A stretch of 36,613 nt of DNA. Origin: Vulcanimicrobiota bacterium. Lineage in GTDB: Bacteria > Vulcanimicrobiota > Vulcanimicrobiia > Vulcanimicrobiales > Vulcanimicrobiaceae. Under the pieces are notes generated by a model. The model was not told the DNA's origin. It ran no database searches and worked only from the letters and a program-made list of their open reading frames with translations. Positions within the stretch are counted from its first letter, which is position 1; the number at the start of each line of letters is the position of its first letter. Below are positions 16,110 to 23,881 of this stretch, in pieces. The position numbers were made by a program, and so were the translations under genes. Where the stretch lies: positions 1-36,613 of the forward strand of contig JAFAXS010000070.1 in assembly GCA_019240755.1 (NCBI GenBank), in the 5' to 3' direction.

Positions 16110-17627
16110 TTAGAACTGATACTGGAAGCCGAAGGTCGTTCGCCGGGACGCGTGCGTGATGTCGCGCTGCCCAAAGAACAGCTGCGTACCGGGCGCGATG
16201 TGCAGATTCCCGTAGAGATCGATCATCGGATAGTTAAGGCCGTAGATGCGCGTTTCGGCCCCAAAGCCACGCGCCGGCGCATACTGCGCCAGTACCCCGA
16301 GCTGCGAATAGAGCACGCCGCCGCCGACGCGGAAGTCGCCCTTGCGCTGTTCGAGAACCGCGTTGTACGTGGTGTTGGTTCCGATCGCGTTTGCGCCGAA
16401 CATCAGGCTGGTCTTGCCGTGCGGCAGGATCACGGCGTTGAGGTCGCCCAGCGGGCCCTGGCTCGTGGTCAACACCGGGTTCGGCGTCACCGCGTGCTGC
16501 TGCGAGAGGCCGCTCATTCGCAACTGAATCGCAACCAACTCGTGTGCGAGGCTCACGACTTTTCCGTGGAGCCGATCGCGCAGGGTCGGTGATACTCCGC
16601 GCGGTGCGGGGCTCGCACCGGGCGCCGGCGTCGCGCCCGTATCGACGCCCTGCACGCTGCTCGTGCCCCCCAGCTCTCCCAGCAACGAGTTTGCCTTCTG
16701 TAAGACGGCGTCGAGGTTGGCAATCGTGTTGCGAAGCTGCGCTTGCGTCTGCGGATCGCCGGTGACCGTTCTCAGGTCTTTCGCCAGCTCGGCCATGGTC
16801 TGCGTGGTGTCGGCAATGCCTTGCGTCGTCGCGAGCAAGTTGGCCTTGAACCTGGGATCGGTGGACAAGTCGCGCAACACCGCCATCGAGCGATTCAGGG
16901 AAACGGCGGTTGACTGAAACTGATCCAACAGCACGCCGACCTTCTTTGAATCGACGGTCGCCGCGTCGTTGAGCGTCGTCGAGAGCGCTGCGAGGTTGCC
17001 GCCGGCGGTTCCCAACGTGGATTGCAGCTCGCCGCCGAGCCCTAACAACTCGCCCGAGAGCCGCTGCATCGAGGACTTCGTCGTAACGGTGAGGTCGTTG
17101 GCGTTGTCGAGGGTCGTTTGCAGCGTGGCGAGAAGCTTGGGCGTCTTCGCTTGCAGCAGCGACATCACGTCGTCGAAGCGCCGCAGCTCGCCTTCACCCT
17201 GGGAGAGCAAGTCGGCGATGGAAACGCTGTTGATTCCCTGGGGTTGCTCCGCCACCGGCAGCACTTCGTGCGGCAGCAACGGGAGCGGTGGGGGCGCGTG
17301 CGGCGGCACGATGACCACGGAGGGCGAGCCGGTCAATGGAGCCTCGATCAAGAACTTCGACGCGGCAGGAATGTCGATGTCGCGGCTGATAGCGACGATC
17401 ACGTCCACGGTATTGTCGGGAAGCAGCTCGATCGATGCTACCGATCCGATGTCCACGCCGCTGAAGTACACTTGGGCGCCCGGCGTCACTCCCGCGGCGG
17501 AGCGGAAGTGCACGCCGACGCGATAGCCCGTATGCCGCGTCGCAAAATCGGTGATCACGTAAAAGACGCCGAAGAGCAACAACAGCGCCGTCATCGCAAA
17601 CGCCCCAACCTGGGCCTGCCTTGTCAT
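16110..17627 (-). CDS. mlaD: MCE/MlaD-family lipid-transport protein with outer-membrane-like C-terminal tail
   Basis: The 505-residue protein has one N-terminal membrane helix (VGAFAMTALLLLFGVFYVI). An MCE domain follows at about 35-115 (GYRVGVHFRSAAGVTPGAQV, VYFSGVDIGSVASIEL, PLTGSPSVVIVPP). A long helical region spans about 145-330 with repeated LLATLQTTLDN-like segments. A low-complexity Pro/Ala linker comes next. The last roughly 110 residues look like amphipathic beta strands (RVGGGVLYSQLGVLAQYA, ETRIYGLNYPMIDLYGNLHI, TQLFFGQRDI, RTTFGFQYQF) and end in Phe. MlaD proteins form rings that carry phospholipids between membranes; the helices could span the periplasm and the tail could insert in the outer membrane. 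ATG 17627 is chosen; TTG 17675 is an alternative. panE follows, while mlaE and mlaF are encoded about 6 kb away. Confidence 0.87.
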   Translation of the reverse strand: MTRQAQVGAFAMTALLLLFGVFYVITDFATRHTGYRVGVHFRSAAGVTPGAQVYFSGVDIGSVASIELLPDNTVDVIVAISRDIDIPAASKFLIEAPLTGSPSVVIVPPHAPPPLPLLPHEVLPVAEQPQGINSVSIADLLSQGEGELRRFDDVMSLLQAKTPKLLATLQTTLDNANDLTVTTKSSMQRLSGELLGLGGELQSTLGTAGGNLAALSTTLNDAATVDSKKVGVLLDQFQSTAVSLNRSMAVLRDLSTDPRFKANLLATTQGIADTTQTMAELAKDLRTVTGDPQTQAQLRNTIANLDAVLQKANSLLGELGGTSSVQGVDTGATPAPGASPAPRGVSPTLRDRLHGKVVSLAHELVAIQLRMSGLSQQHAVTPNPVLTTSQGPLGDLNAVILPHGKTSLMFGANAIGTNTTYNAVLEQRKGDFRVGGGVLYSQLGVLAQYAPARGFGAETRIYGLNYPMIDLYGNLHIAPGTQLFFGQRDITHASRRTTFGFQYQF

Positions 17628-17747
17628 GCGCAGCGTATTGGCGCTCCGCAAGTACAGTGCCTCGCCGACGTCCAAGCAAGCGCGCCATTATTATGAATAG
17701 CAGGAGCCGCCCCCAGAGCGCCGTAGTCTTTTCGCCGGAGGGCCGTT

Positions 17748-18197
17748 ATGGTGCAACGCCAGAATCTTGTTCAAGCGCCGGGCGTAGAGAGCTCGGGGGC
17801 ATTCGCAATTACGCTCGACGGTGAGTTCGACATCGCCGAGCGTGCCCGGCTGCTCGCGGCGTTCGCCGAAGCGACGAACTGGCCGCTCATTATCCTGGAT
17901 TTCGAGCGCACGAGGTACGTGGATTCCACAGTGCTCGACTGTCTGGTGGCCCTTGACCGAGCGGCGGCCAAGCGCGAATCGAAACTCATACTAGTAGGAC
18001 TTCGACCGGAAATCCGGCGAATTTTCGAGATCTGTGATCTTCATCGCCATTTCGACATTCGCCCTCAGTTCACTGAGGTTGCCACCAGGTTGCGGCTGAA
18101 TGGGGCTGACCTTCACCGCGTGACGCTGGTTGCGGAGCCGATTCCGGACGTTGGAGACATCGAAGCCCGTCGAACTGAGGTAATTGGTGAGTCTTAG
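17748..18197 (+). CDS. STAS-domain protein (anti-sigma antagonist-like)
   Basis: The 149-residue protein has GGAGG at 17737-17741 and ATG 17748. FAITLDGEFDIAERARLLAAF and LIILDFERTRYVDSTVLDCL form the STAS core, with Ser60 in the DST motif that is phosphorylated in SpoIIAA-type antagonists. LVGLRPEIRRIFEICDLHRHF matches the usual C-terminal helix. A 30-residue C-terminal extension beyond the STAS domain is unrecognised. It probably relays a partner-switch signal. A ribbon-helix-helix gene starts 4 bases after its stop, so the genes of this island are likely co-transcribed. The reading frame after its TAG stop stays open through the multidomain gene downstream. The gap of 120 bases to the divergent mlaD-like gene should contain both promoters. 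Confidence 0.88.
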   Translation: MVQRQNLVQAPGVESSGAFAITLDGEFDIAERARLLAAFAEATNWPLIILDFERTRYVDSTVLDCLVALDRAAAKRESKLILVGLRPEIRRIFEICDLHRHFDIRPQFTEVATRLRLNGADLHRVTLVAEPIPDVGDIEARRTEVIGES

Positions 18198-18201
18198 ACG
18201 C

Positions 18202-18441
18202 ATGAATGGATCCGAGGCGGCTCTTTCGCAACGAATCGGCGAGCCGCAAAACGCTCAACGCTTTACCGTCAATCTTTCGGCCGAGATCGGCGCGGAGTTG
18301 CGCGACATAGCGACGACGCATCGCGTGAGCGAGAGCTCCGTCGTAGAAATCGCGCTGCGCCATCTGTTCCGGCGCGTCAGCGCGCCGGCGCTCGGAACGT
18401 TTTTGCGAGAACGGGGAGCCTGTTTACGCCGGCGCGCGTAG
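18202..18441 (+). CDS. Ribbon-helix-helix (CopG-like) protein
   Basis: The 79-residue protein shows the CopG/MetJ/Arc pattern. QRFTVNLSAEIGAELRDIA is the beta strand and first helix, VSESSVVEIALRHLFRRV the second helix. The C-terminal tail is basic (LRERGACLRRRA). Proteins of this size usually bind DNA as dimers and act as autoregulators, antitoxins or plasmid-type repressors. No toxin gene is adjacent. ATG 18202 is chosen, 4 bases after the STAS stop; GTG 18184 would overlap the STAS gene and lacks support. The coding-like frame of the next gene already overlaps the last codons of this one. Either the two are translationally coupled, or a frameshift joins them. Confidence 0.75.
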   Translation: MNGSEAALSQRIGEPQNAQRFTVNLSAEIGAELRDIATTHRVSESSVVEIALRHLFRRVSAPALGTFLRERGACLRRRA

Positions 18442-18620
18442 ACCTCGGCATCGCACCCGGTGGAGAGCTCGGGCAACTCGCGCACGTACTGCGCGCGCTC
18501 GATGAAGCGTGCGCCGATCCGAAGTCCATCGACGCCTTCGCCGCCGCCCTGACCGAAACGCCGCCCCTCTGCATAACTGGCGCGGGCATCTTCGCGGCGT
18601 CAAGCGCCGATGTCCCGTTT
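18411..18620 (+). other. Coding-like upstream extension of the multidomain signalling gene, no normal start codon
   Basis: In the frame of the gene starting at 18621, these codons are all open and strongly protein-like: GELGQLAHVLRALDEACADP, then IDAFAAALTETPPLC, then GAGIFAASSADVPF. Third positions are GC-rich like real genes here. The frame is open back to the STAS stop at 18195-18197, but no ATG, GTG or TTG occurs in it before 18621. Candidates are CTG 18420 or ATC 18450, a frameshift from the ribbon-helix-helix gene near the T5 run at 18400-18404, or a sequence error. Confidence 0.6.
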
Positions 18621-20318
18621 TTGTTGACCGAGACGCGGTCCGTCAGCGCGACGACCATGCGGCGCTGGAGTCGCTGGCCGCTTCACCGGCTTTTTACTAG
18701 GATGAAGCCCACGCGGATCGCCCACCCCGCTGGCTTGGAGGGCCGGGCACTCGCGGTGCCCCTACGGTACGGCGCGCGCCGGTTCGTCGTCGTTGCTCCA
18801 CTCGCCTCGCAACCATCGGATGCGGCGCGCGAGGCCTTCTTCTCCATACTCGAGAGCGTGACGATTCCTTTTCGTGAAGAGCCGCCGGCGGCGTCCGCCG
18901 ATGTTCCGGCCTCCGACGCGAACCCGCGTATCGTGGCCCTCGCGCTCTGCGACCGCTTGCGCGCGGACTTCACCGAACTGCTGCGCCGGCGGGGTTGGTC
19001 CTTGCAGATCCGTTGGAGCATGCGACAGCTGTACGATCTGATTGCAACGGATCCCGACTCCAACCCGGCGCGTCCCGATCTCATCATCGTCGACCTCCAA
19101 GAATTACACGATCCCGTTGGAGTACTGCGGATGATTCGTCATGCGGATGCCGGTGACGCTCGAGTCGTCGCATTTGAATCCGCAGCGTCGCTCGGGCCGG
19201 AAGGACGGGCCCTTGCAGATATTCTTCTTCCGCACTCCGCGGGGAAGAATGAGATGTTCGCGGCGCTGAAGAGCGCCGTCCAAGCAATCCCCGAGAGCTT
19301 GCAGGCGCGCTTCGAACGTCGTCACCGGGCCGCACAGGATCGGTTCGACCGGATCCATTCACCCGATCGCCTGGCGGCCGTTGCCGCGGGTCAGGCTTCC
19401 GAAATCATGGCCGGCTGGGCCGGCGTCGCCCTACTGAGTCCTTCCGGTGCGCTCTACCGTGCCGAGCAGCCGCAATTCGGCGGCGCGATTCTTTCTTCGA
19501 TCCCGGCTGCGTTTCTCGACGATCGGCCGCTCTTCTGCAGCGCGGTCGACGAGGGATTTCTGGAAGCGGTCTTCGACGACGTGCGTCAGCAACAAGCGTT
19601 CTTGGAGCTGTCGCCCCTTTCAGCCGCGGCGATACCCTTGATCTCGGGGCGGCAGCGGCTCGGGCTGGTCTTGGCCACCTCACGATTTGAGAGCGCCCCG
19701 GCGGAAGCATTCGAGGCCCTGGAACGGCTCGCGCGATCGTTGACGAAGCGTTTCGCAGAGCTCACCTCCCGCGCTTCCGCGCTGCCGCAGTTCACCCGCG
19801 ACGCCTACTGGCAGCGCTGGTCGCACGACCGGCTCGACGTCGCCGTCTACCGTTCGGCGGAGTGTGAAATTCCTTGGCACTACCGGCCTATCGGCGCCTC
19901 TCGCGGCATCTTGGTCGTCGGTATGCCGGAGAATCGCCAGCTCCAGCGGCGGCTCACCGAAGAGCCCGCACTCGAGCGCCGCGAGCTCAGCGGCGCACTC
20001 GCGGCTTCACTCGAGCGCGCCGAAGGCTTCGCCTCACTATTGGACGGCGACCGGCGGACGATGCTGTACGCGACCCGCAAATTTCCGCCCCCGTTGGTCG
20101 TCGGCGAGCCCGGCCCGCATCTCGTCATGAGCGCCTCTCGCGACGTTACGATGGGCTCGGCGGCGCTCGAAGAATCGCGCGGCATCGTGATCTGCAACGA
20201 CGCGCTGCGGCCCTGGTTGGACGCGAGCCCCCCGATCGAGCAACTGCGCGAGCTCCTGGAGCGAGAGCGGCCCAGCGGTTTTGCGTCGCTCCTTACGCTA
20301 AGCTCTCAGCCTCGGTAA
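18621..20318 (+). CDS. Multidomain signalling protein: GAF-like, degenerate receiver, GAF-like, degenerate SpoIIE/PP2C-like
   Basis: From the first normal start (TTG 18621) the protein has 565 residues; the true N-terminus is probably upstream. GRALAVPLRYGARRFVVVAP (about 45-64) reads like the end of a GAF domain. RIVALALCDRLRADFTELL to ALKSAV is receiver-like, with a possible phospho-acceptor Asp in DLIIVDLQE. It lacks a clear acidic pair and the usual Lys-Pro. A second GAF-like part spans about 250-370 (AAAIPLISGRQRLGLVLATS). The C-terminus resembles SpoIIE/RsbU phosphatases (VAVYRSAECEIPWHYRP, MLYATRKFPPPLVV, RGIVICNDALRPWL). The metal-binding Asp of the usual IGDVxGHG is Met in LVVGMPENRQ, so catalysis is doubtful. 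It may act as a binding partner or sensor for the STAS protein. The 3' end overlaps the cheB-like gene by 26 bases. A possible frame change lies at 18656-18698. Confidence 0.65.
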   Translation: MLTETRSVSATTMRRWSRWPLHRLFTRMKPTRIAHPAGLEGRALAVPLRYGARRFVVVAPLASQPSDAAREAFFSILESVTIPFREEPPAASADVPASDANPRIVALALCDRLRADFTELLRRRGWSLQIRWSMRQLYDLIATDPDSNPARPDLIIVDLQELHDPVGVLRMIRHADAGDARVVAFESAASLGPEGRALADILLPHSAGKNEMFAALKSAVQAIPESLQARFERRHRAAQDRFDRIHSPDRLAAVAAGQASEIMAGWAGVALLSPSGALYRAEQPQFGGAILSSIPAAFLDDRPLFCSAVDEGFLEAVFDDVRQQQAFLELSPLSAAAIPLISGRQRLGLVLATSRFESAPAEAFEALERLARSLTKRFAELTSRASALPQFTRDAYWQRWSHDRLDVAVYRSAECEIPWHYRPIGASRGILVVGMPENRQLQRRLTEEPALERRELSGALAASLERAEGFASLLDGDRRTMLYATRKFPPPLVVGEPGPHLVMSASRDVTMGSAALEESRGIVICNDALRPWLDASPPIEQLRELLERERPSGFASLLTLSSQPR

Positions 20319-21261
20319 TCAGTCCCGTGATCGCGTCATTGACGCGAATCAAGTCCTGGCGAACCTCTTCGACTTGGTGCTCAAGGCGCTGGCCGGTGCG
20401 GGTGTCGCCGGCGCGGCGCGTCCGTACCGCGAGCCGCCGAAGGAGATCGTAGCGTTCTTGTAAGGTCCGCATCGCCGCCCAGAGCGCCGTTTCCAAGGAT
20501 CGGCTTTGGACGGCAAGCATCGAACTCTCGCTGTACGCGTGACCGGTACGGCAACGAAATCGCAAAACCGCTTCGTCGTCGACTTCCCACAGCGTTCCGC
20601 CGCAATCCGGACACGTAAACACCGAAGGAGCTCCGACCTCCCGTTCGTCGCGTGCGATCGACGGCGGCTGGGGCTGACTTTTCGGTTCGTTCAGCCATTG
20701 CAGCATAGCGGCTACGATATCGTCTGCCGCGTAGATACCGTCGACGGCGCCCGTGCGAATCGCGTTGCGCGGCATATCCGGAAACTGTGCGTCCTCCGGA
20801 TCCTGTACGATGGCCTTTCCCCCCGCCTCATGGATCGCCAACAGGCCCGCAACGCCGTCATCGAGCGTCCCGGAGAGCAAAACGCCGCAAACGGAGTTCA
20901 TGTACGTCGTAGCCGCGCTGCGAAACAGAACATCGATCGACGGCCGGTGATTGTTCTCCATAGGACCGCGGAAGACGCGCATCACGCTGTCTTCGACCAG
21001 GAGGTGATGGTCGGGCGGTGCGACGATGATGCGGCCGGGCGCCACCGGCGCGCCGTCGATCGCGTGGGTCGCAAAGAGCGGGCCACTCCGCGCGAGGAGG
21101 TGCGGTAGCGCCGACACGCTCGACGCCGGAACGTGCGTCGCGACGAAAATCGCCGCGGGAAAGTCGCTCGGCAAGTCCGCTGCAATCCGTTGCAGCGGCT
21201 CCAGCGCACCGGCGGAACCCCCGACGACGATGGCCGCAAATCCCTCGTCCGGCTGTGCCAT
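20293..21261 (-). CDS. CheB-type protein-glutamate methylesterase with C-terminal zinc ribbon
   Basis: The 322-residue protein has the CheB catalytic domain without a receiver domain. Ser16 in VVGGSAGAL, His43 in ATHVP and Asp135 in SGTLDDGVAG match the catalytic triad. A C-terminal zinc ribbon (CPDCGG ... FRCRTGHAYS) and a helical tail follow, as in other receiver-less CheB-like proteins. Classical CheB removes methyl groups from chemoreceptors, but no receptor or CheA is present, so the substrate is unknown. ATG 21261 places the catalytic domain at the very start, as usual. ATG 21303 is possible and would overlap the start codon of the divergent CheB-CheR gene within CATG at 21301-21304. 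The gene is convergent with the multidomain signalling gene. Confidence 0.88.
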   Translation of the reverse strand: MAQPDEGFAAIVVGGSAGALEPLQRIAADLPSDFPAAIFVATHVPASSVSALPHLLARSGPLFATHAIDGAPVAPGRIIVAPPDHHLLVEDSVMRVFRGPMENNHRPSIDVLFRSAATTYMNSVCGVLLSGTLDDGVAGLLAIHEAGGKAIVQDPEDAQFPDMPRNAIRTGAVDGIYAADDIVAAMLQWLNEPKSQPQPPSIARDEREVGAPSVFTCPDCGGTLWEVDDEAVLRFRCRTGHAYSESSMLAVQSRSLETALWAAMRTLQERYDLLRRLAVRTRRAGDTRTGQRLEHQVEEVRQDLIRVNDAITGLITEAESLA

Positions 21262-21301
21262 TCGAGGGCTTTGTTCCCGGATTGCGAAGGACTCATGCGT
21301 C

Positions 21302-23881
21302 ATGCGTGACGGGAAGCCGCTCGACGGCCCGTCTGTTGTCGTTATCGGCGCATCTGCCGGCGGTATTGAAGCACTGGAGCGGCTCGTTGCGGCCCTGCCC
21401 GCCAGCTTTGCGGCTCCGATCATCATCGCCCAGCATGCCGATCCAAAAGTGCCCAGTCATCTGCCGCAGATCTTGTCGCGGCACACGGCAATGGATATCG
21501 TTTCGATCCAAGAGCAGGTCGAGACGCTCGCTCCGGGCACGATCTACGTCGCAATCGCGGGCAGAAACTTGATCGTCCGCGGTTCGGAGATTACCGGCGC
21601 GCCGCGGCGACGCGGTCATCCAATTCCCTCGATCGATGCGCTCTTCACCAGCGCCGCCGAAAGTTACGGCGACCGAGTCATCGCGGTTATCTTGACGGGC
21701 ATGGGCACGGACGGCGTCTCGGGCGTCCGCGCCGTCAAAGAGCACGGCGGGACGGTTCTCGTGCAGGAGCCCGAATCTGCGGCCTTCCCTTCGTTGCCGG
21801 CCGCCATACCGTTGAACCACATTGACTTCACGGCGAACTTGGAATCGTTGCCGTCGTTATTGACCACCCTCGCTGCGAGCGATCACCTCGGCAACGAACT
21901 GGCAAACGCCGATACGCTGCGAGCATTTCTCGATCAACTGCGCAGTCGCAGCGGCATAGACTTCCGGCAATACAAGACGCCCACCATCGTTCGCCGGCTT
22001 TCCCGGCTCATGGCAGCGTCCGGTCACTCGTCGCTCTCGGACTACATGCGCTATCTCGGCAACAATCCGGACGCCTATCAACGGTTGATCAGCACGTTCC
22101 TGATCAAGGTCACCGGCTTCTTTCGCGATCCGTCCCTGTTCGCACACTTGCGCGAAAGCATTCTTCCGGAGCTTGTAGAACGCGTTCGAAAAACGAAGGG
22201 CGAGCTGCGGCTCTGGTCGGCGGGATGCGCCACCGGCGAAGAGGCGTATTCGTTGGCGATCACGCTTGCCGACTTGATCGGCGGCGACTTCGATTCATTG
22301 CCCATTCGGATCTTCGCGACGGATCTCGATGGAGATGCGATCGCGTCGGCGCGGCGCGGCATCTACCCGCTCAGCGCCTTCAAAGAGATGCCACCGGAGC
22401 TTCTGGCCAAATACTTCACACGCGTCGATGACGCGTATCAGGTTACGAAACGGGTCCGGAATCTGACCGTTTTCGGCGAGTACGATCTGGGGCAGCGTGC
22501 GCCGTTTCCGCGCATCGACCTGGTTCTCTGCCGAAACGTGCTGATCTATTTTACGAAGGAGCTGCAGCAGCGCACCCTGCACCTCTTTGCCTTCTCATTG
22601 CGACCCGGCGGCTTTCTCGTGCTCGGTAAGGCCGAGACGACTAACCCGCTCCCGCAATACTTTGCGATGATGAATCCGGCCCTGAAGATCTTTCGCCGTC
22701 AGGGCGACCGGCTGCTGATTCCGGCGCCCGCGATGACGGACGGCGGTTCGATCGCGGAGCGCCCGATGCCGCGACGGATCGGGATTCGCTCAATCCCGAT
22801 GATGCGCAAGCCTATCGCGGAGACGACTGCGCCTCGCTGGACGTTGGTGGATCGCCTTGGCGCATTTCTCTTCGAATCGCCGATCGGCGTCGTCGTCGTC
22901 GACCGAAACTACGACATCCTGACGATCAATCAGGCGGCGCGAACGCTGCTCGGGATTCATGGGCAAGGAATCGGTGAGGACCTGATCCACTTGGCGCAAG
23001 TGCCCGCCAACGAGCTGAAAGCGCTCGTCGACGGCGCCTTTCGGGCCGACCGGCAGGAAGCGCGCGAGATCGAGGTCACGGATGCTGCGGTCGGCGAGAC
23101 GAGATGCTTGCATGCCGCCTGTTATCCCGATCCCACCGCCAGTAAAGAGGCTAAGGTAGAGACCGTTTTCGTGCTGATCGTCGACGTCACCGATCAGTCT
23201 AAATGGCGACGGCGGCTCGAAAAGGAAAACGCCGAAAGCACTACGAGTCTCACGCACGTTCAGGCGCGCAACGAGGAGCTCGTCGAGCGACAGCGGCTCC
23301 TCATGGAAGCGAACACCGAGCTGACTTCCATCAACTCGGACTTGCGCAGCGCCAACGAACACCTCCTCATCGCGGCCGAAGAGGCCGAGGCCTCCGCCGA
23401 GGAAGTGGAAACGCTCAACGAAGAGATGCAGGCCACCAGCGAAGAGCTCGAAACGCTCAACGAAGAGCTGCAGGCGACTGTCGAGGAGCTGAACACCACC
23501 AACGAAGAGCTCGCCGCTCGCAGCGGCGAACTGGAGGTCTTGGCGAGGCAGCGTCAGGAGCAACTCGACGAAGCGCAACACTCACTCGCGACGCTGCGCG
23601 CGGTCATCGAAGAGATACCGTTAGTCGTATGCCTCCTGGATGAACGATCTCGGATTTTGATTGCCTCTCGCCAATATCTCGCTCTCGCGCACGGCGACTC
23701 GCGGCTACCGCGCGTCGGCGATGCTTGGCGAAATCCGCCGAGAACGATACAAGTGAGCGACGACGGTGGCGGCCGAACGGCCTACTCGATCGTCCCGATC
23801 GCACTACCGCACGACGGCAACGACGTCATGCTCCTGCTAAAAAGCGACGACAAACAGACGAAAGAAGCTAGATCGGGATAG
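21302..23881 (+). CDS. CheB-CheR fusion with PAS domains and coiled coil
   Basis: The 859-residue protein contains five parts. The CheB methylesterase (about 10-190) has Ser18 in IGASAGG, His45 in AQHAD and Asp137 in GMGTDGVSG. The CheR methyltransferase (about 205-465) has TFLIKVTGFFRD, the SAM-binding SAGCATGEE at 306-314 and DLVLCRNVLIYF. A PAS domain (about 510-620) includes ESPIGVVVVDRNYDILTIN. A long coiled coil (about 640-770) carries the Glu/Leu repeat EELETLNEELQATVEELNTT. A PAS-like C-terminus follows. Both active sites look intact, so one polypeptide could add and remove methyl groups. Such fusions usually sit in two-component or stress systems rather than flagellar chemotaxis. ATG 21302 has AAGGA about 10 bases upstream. 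The open frame before it back to 21026 is an antisense shadow. Confidence 0.92.
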   Translation: MRDGKPLDGPSVVVIGASAGGIEALERLVAALPASFAAPIIIAQHADPKVPSHLPQILSRHTAMDIVSIQEQVETLAPGTIYVAIAGRNLIVRGSEITGAPRRRGHPIPSIDALFTSAAESYGDRVIAVILTGMGTDGVSGVRAVKEHGGTVLVQEPESAAFPSLPAAIPLNHIDFTANLESLPSLLTTLAASDHLGNELANADTLRAFLDQLRSRSGIDFRQYKTPTIVRRLSRLMAASGHSSLSDYMRYLGNNPDAYQRLISTFLIKVTGFFRDPSLFAHLRESILPELVERVRKTKGELRLWSAGCATGEEAYSLAITLADLIGGDFDSLPIRIFATDLDGDAIASARRGIYPLSAFKEMPPELLAKYFTRVDDAYQVTKRVRNLTVFGEYDLGQRAPFPRIDLVLCRNVLIYFTKELQQRTLHLFAFSLRPGGFLVLGKAETTNPLPQYFAMMNPALKIFRRQGDRLLIPAPAMTDGGSIAERPMPRRIGIRSIPMMRKPIAETTAPRWTLVDRLGAFLFESPIGVVVVDRNYDILTINQAARTLLGIHGQGIGEDLIHLAQVPANELKALVDGAFRADRQEAREIEVTDAAVGETRCLHAACYPDPTASKEAKVETVFVLIVDVTDQSKWRRRLEKENAESTTSLTHVQARNEELVERQRLLMEANTELTSINSDLRSANEHLLIAAEEAEASAEEVETLNEEMQATSEELETLNEELQATVEELNTTNEELAARSGELEVLARQRQEQLDEAQHSLATLRAVIEEIPLVVCLLDERSRILIASRQYLALAHGDSRLPRVGDAWRNPPRTIQVSDDGGGRTAYSIVPIALPHDGNDVMLLLKSDDKQTKEARSG

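Noticed and set aside
18509-18700. Separate 63-residue gene in the +2 frame
   Set aside because: The first two thirds are Arg-rich antisense-like sequence; only its last 14 residues look protein-like, which is better explained by a frame change in the larger gene.
21026-21301. N-terminal extension of the CheB-CheR fusion
   Set aside because: The extra residues are the antisense of the divergent cheB-like gene and do not resemble any CheB N-terminus; ATG 21302 is a better start.
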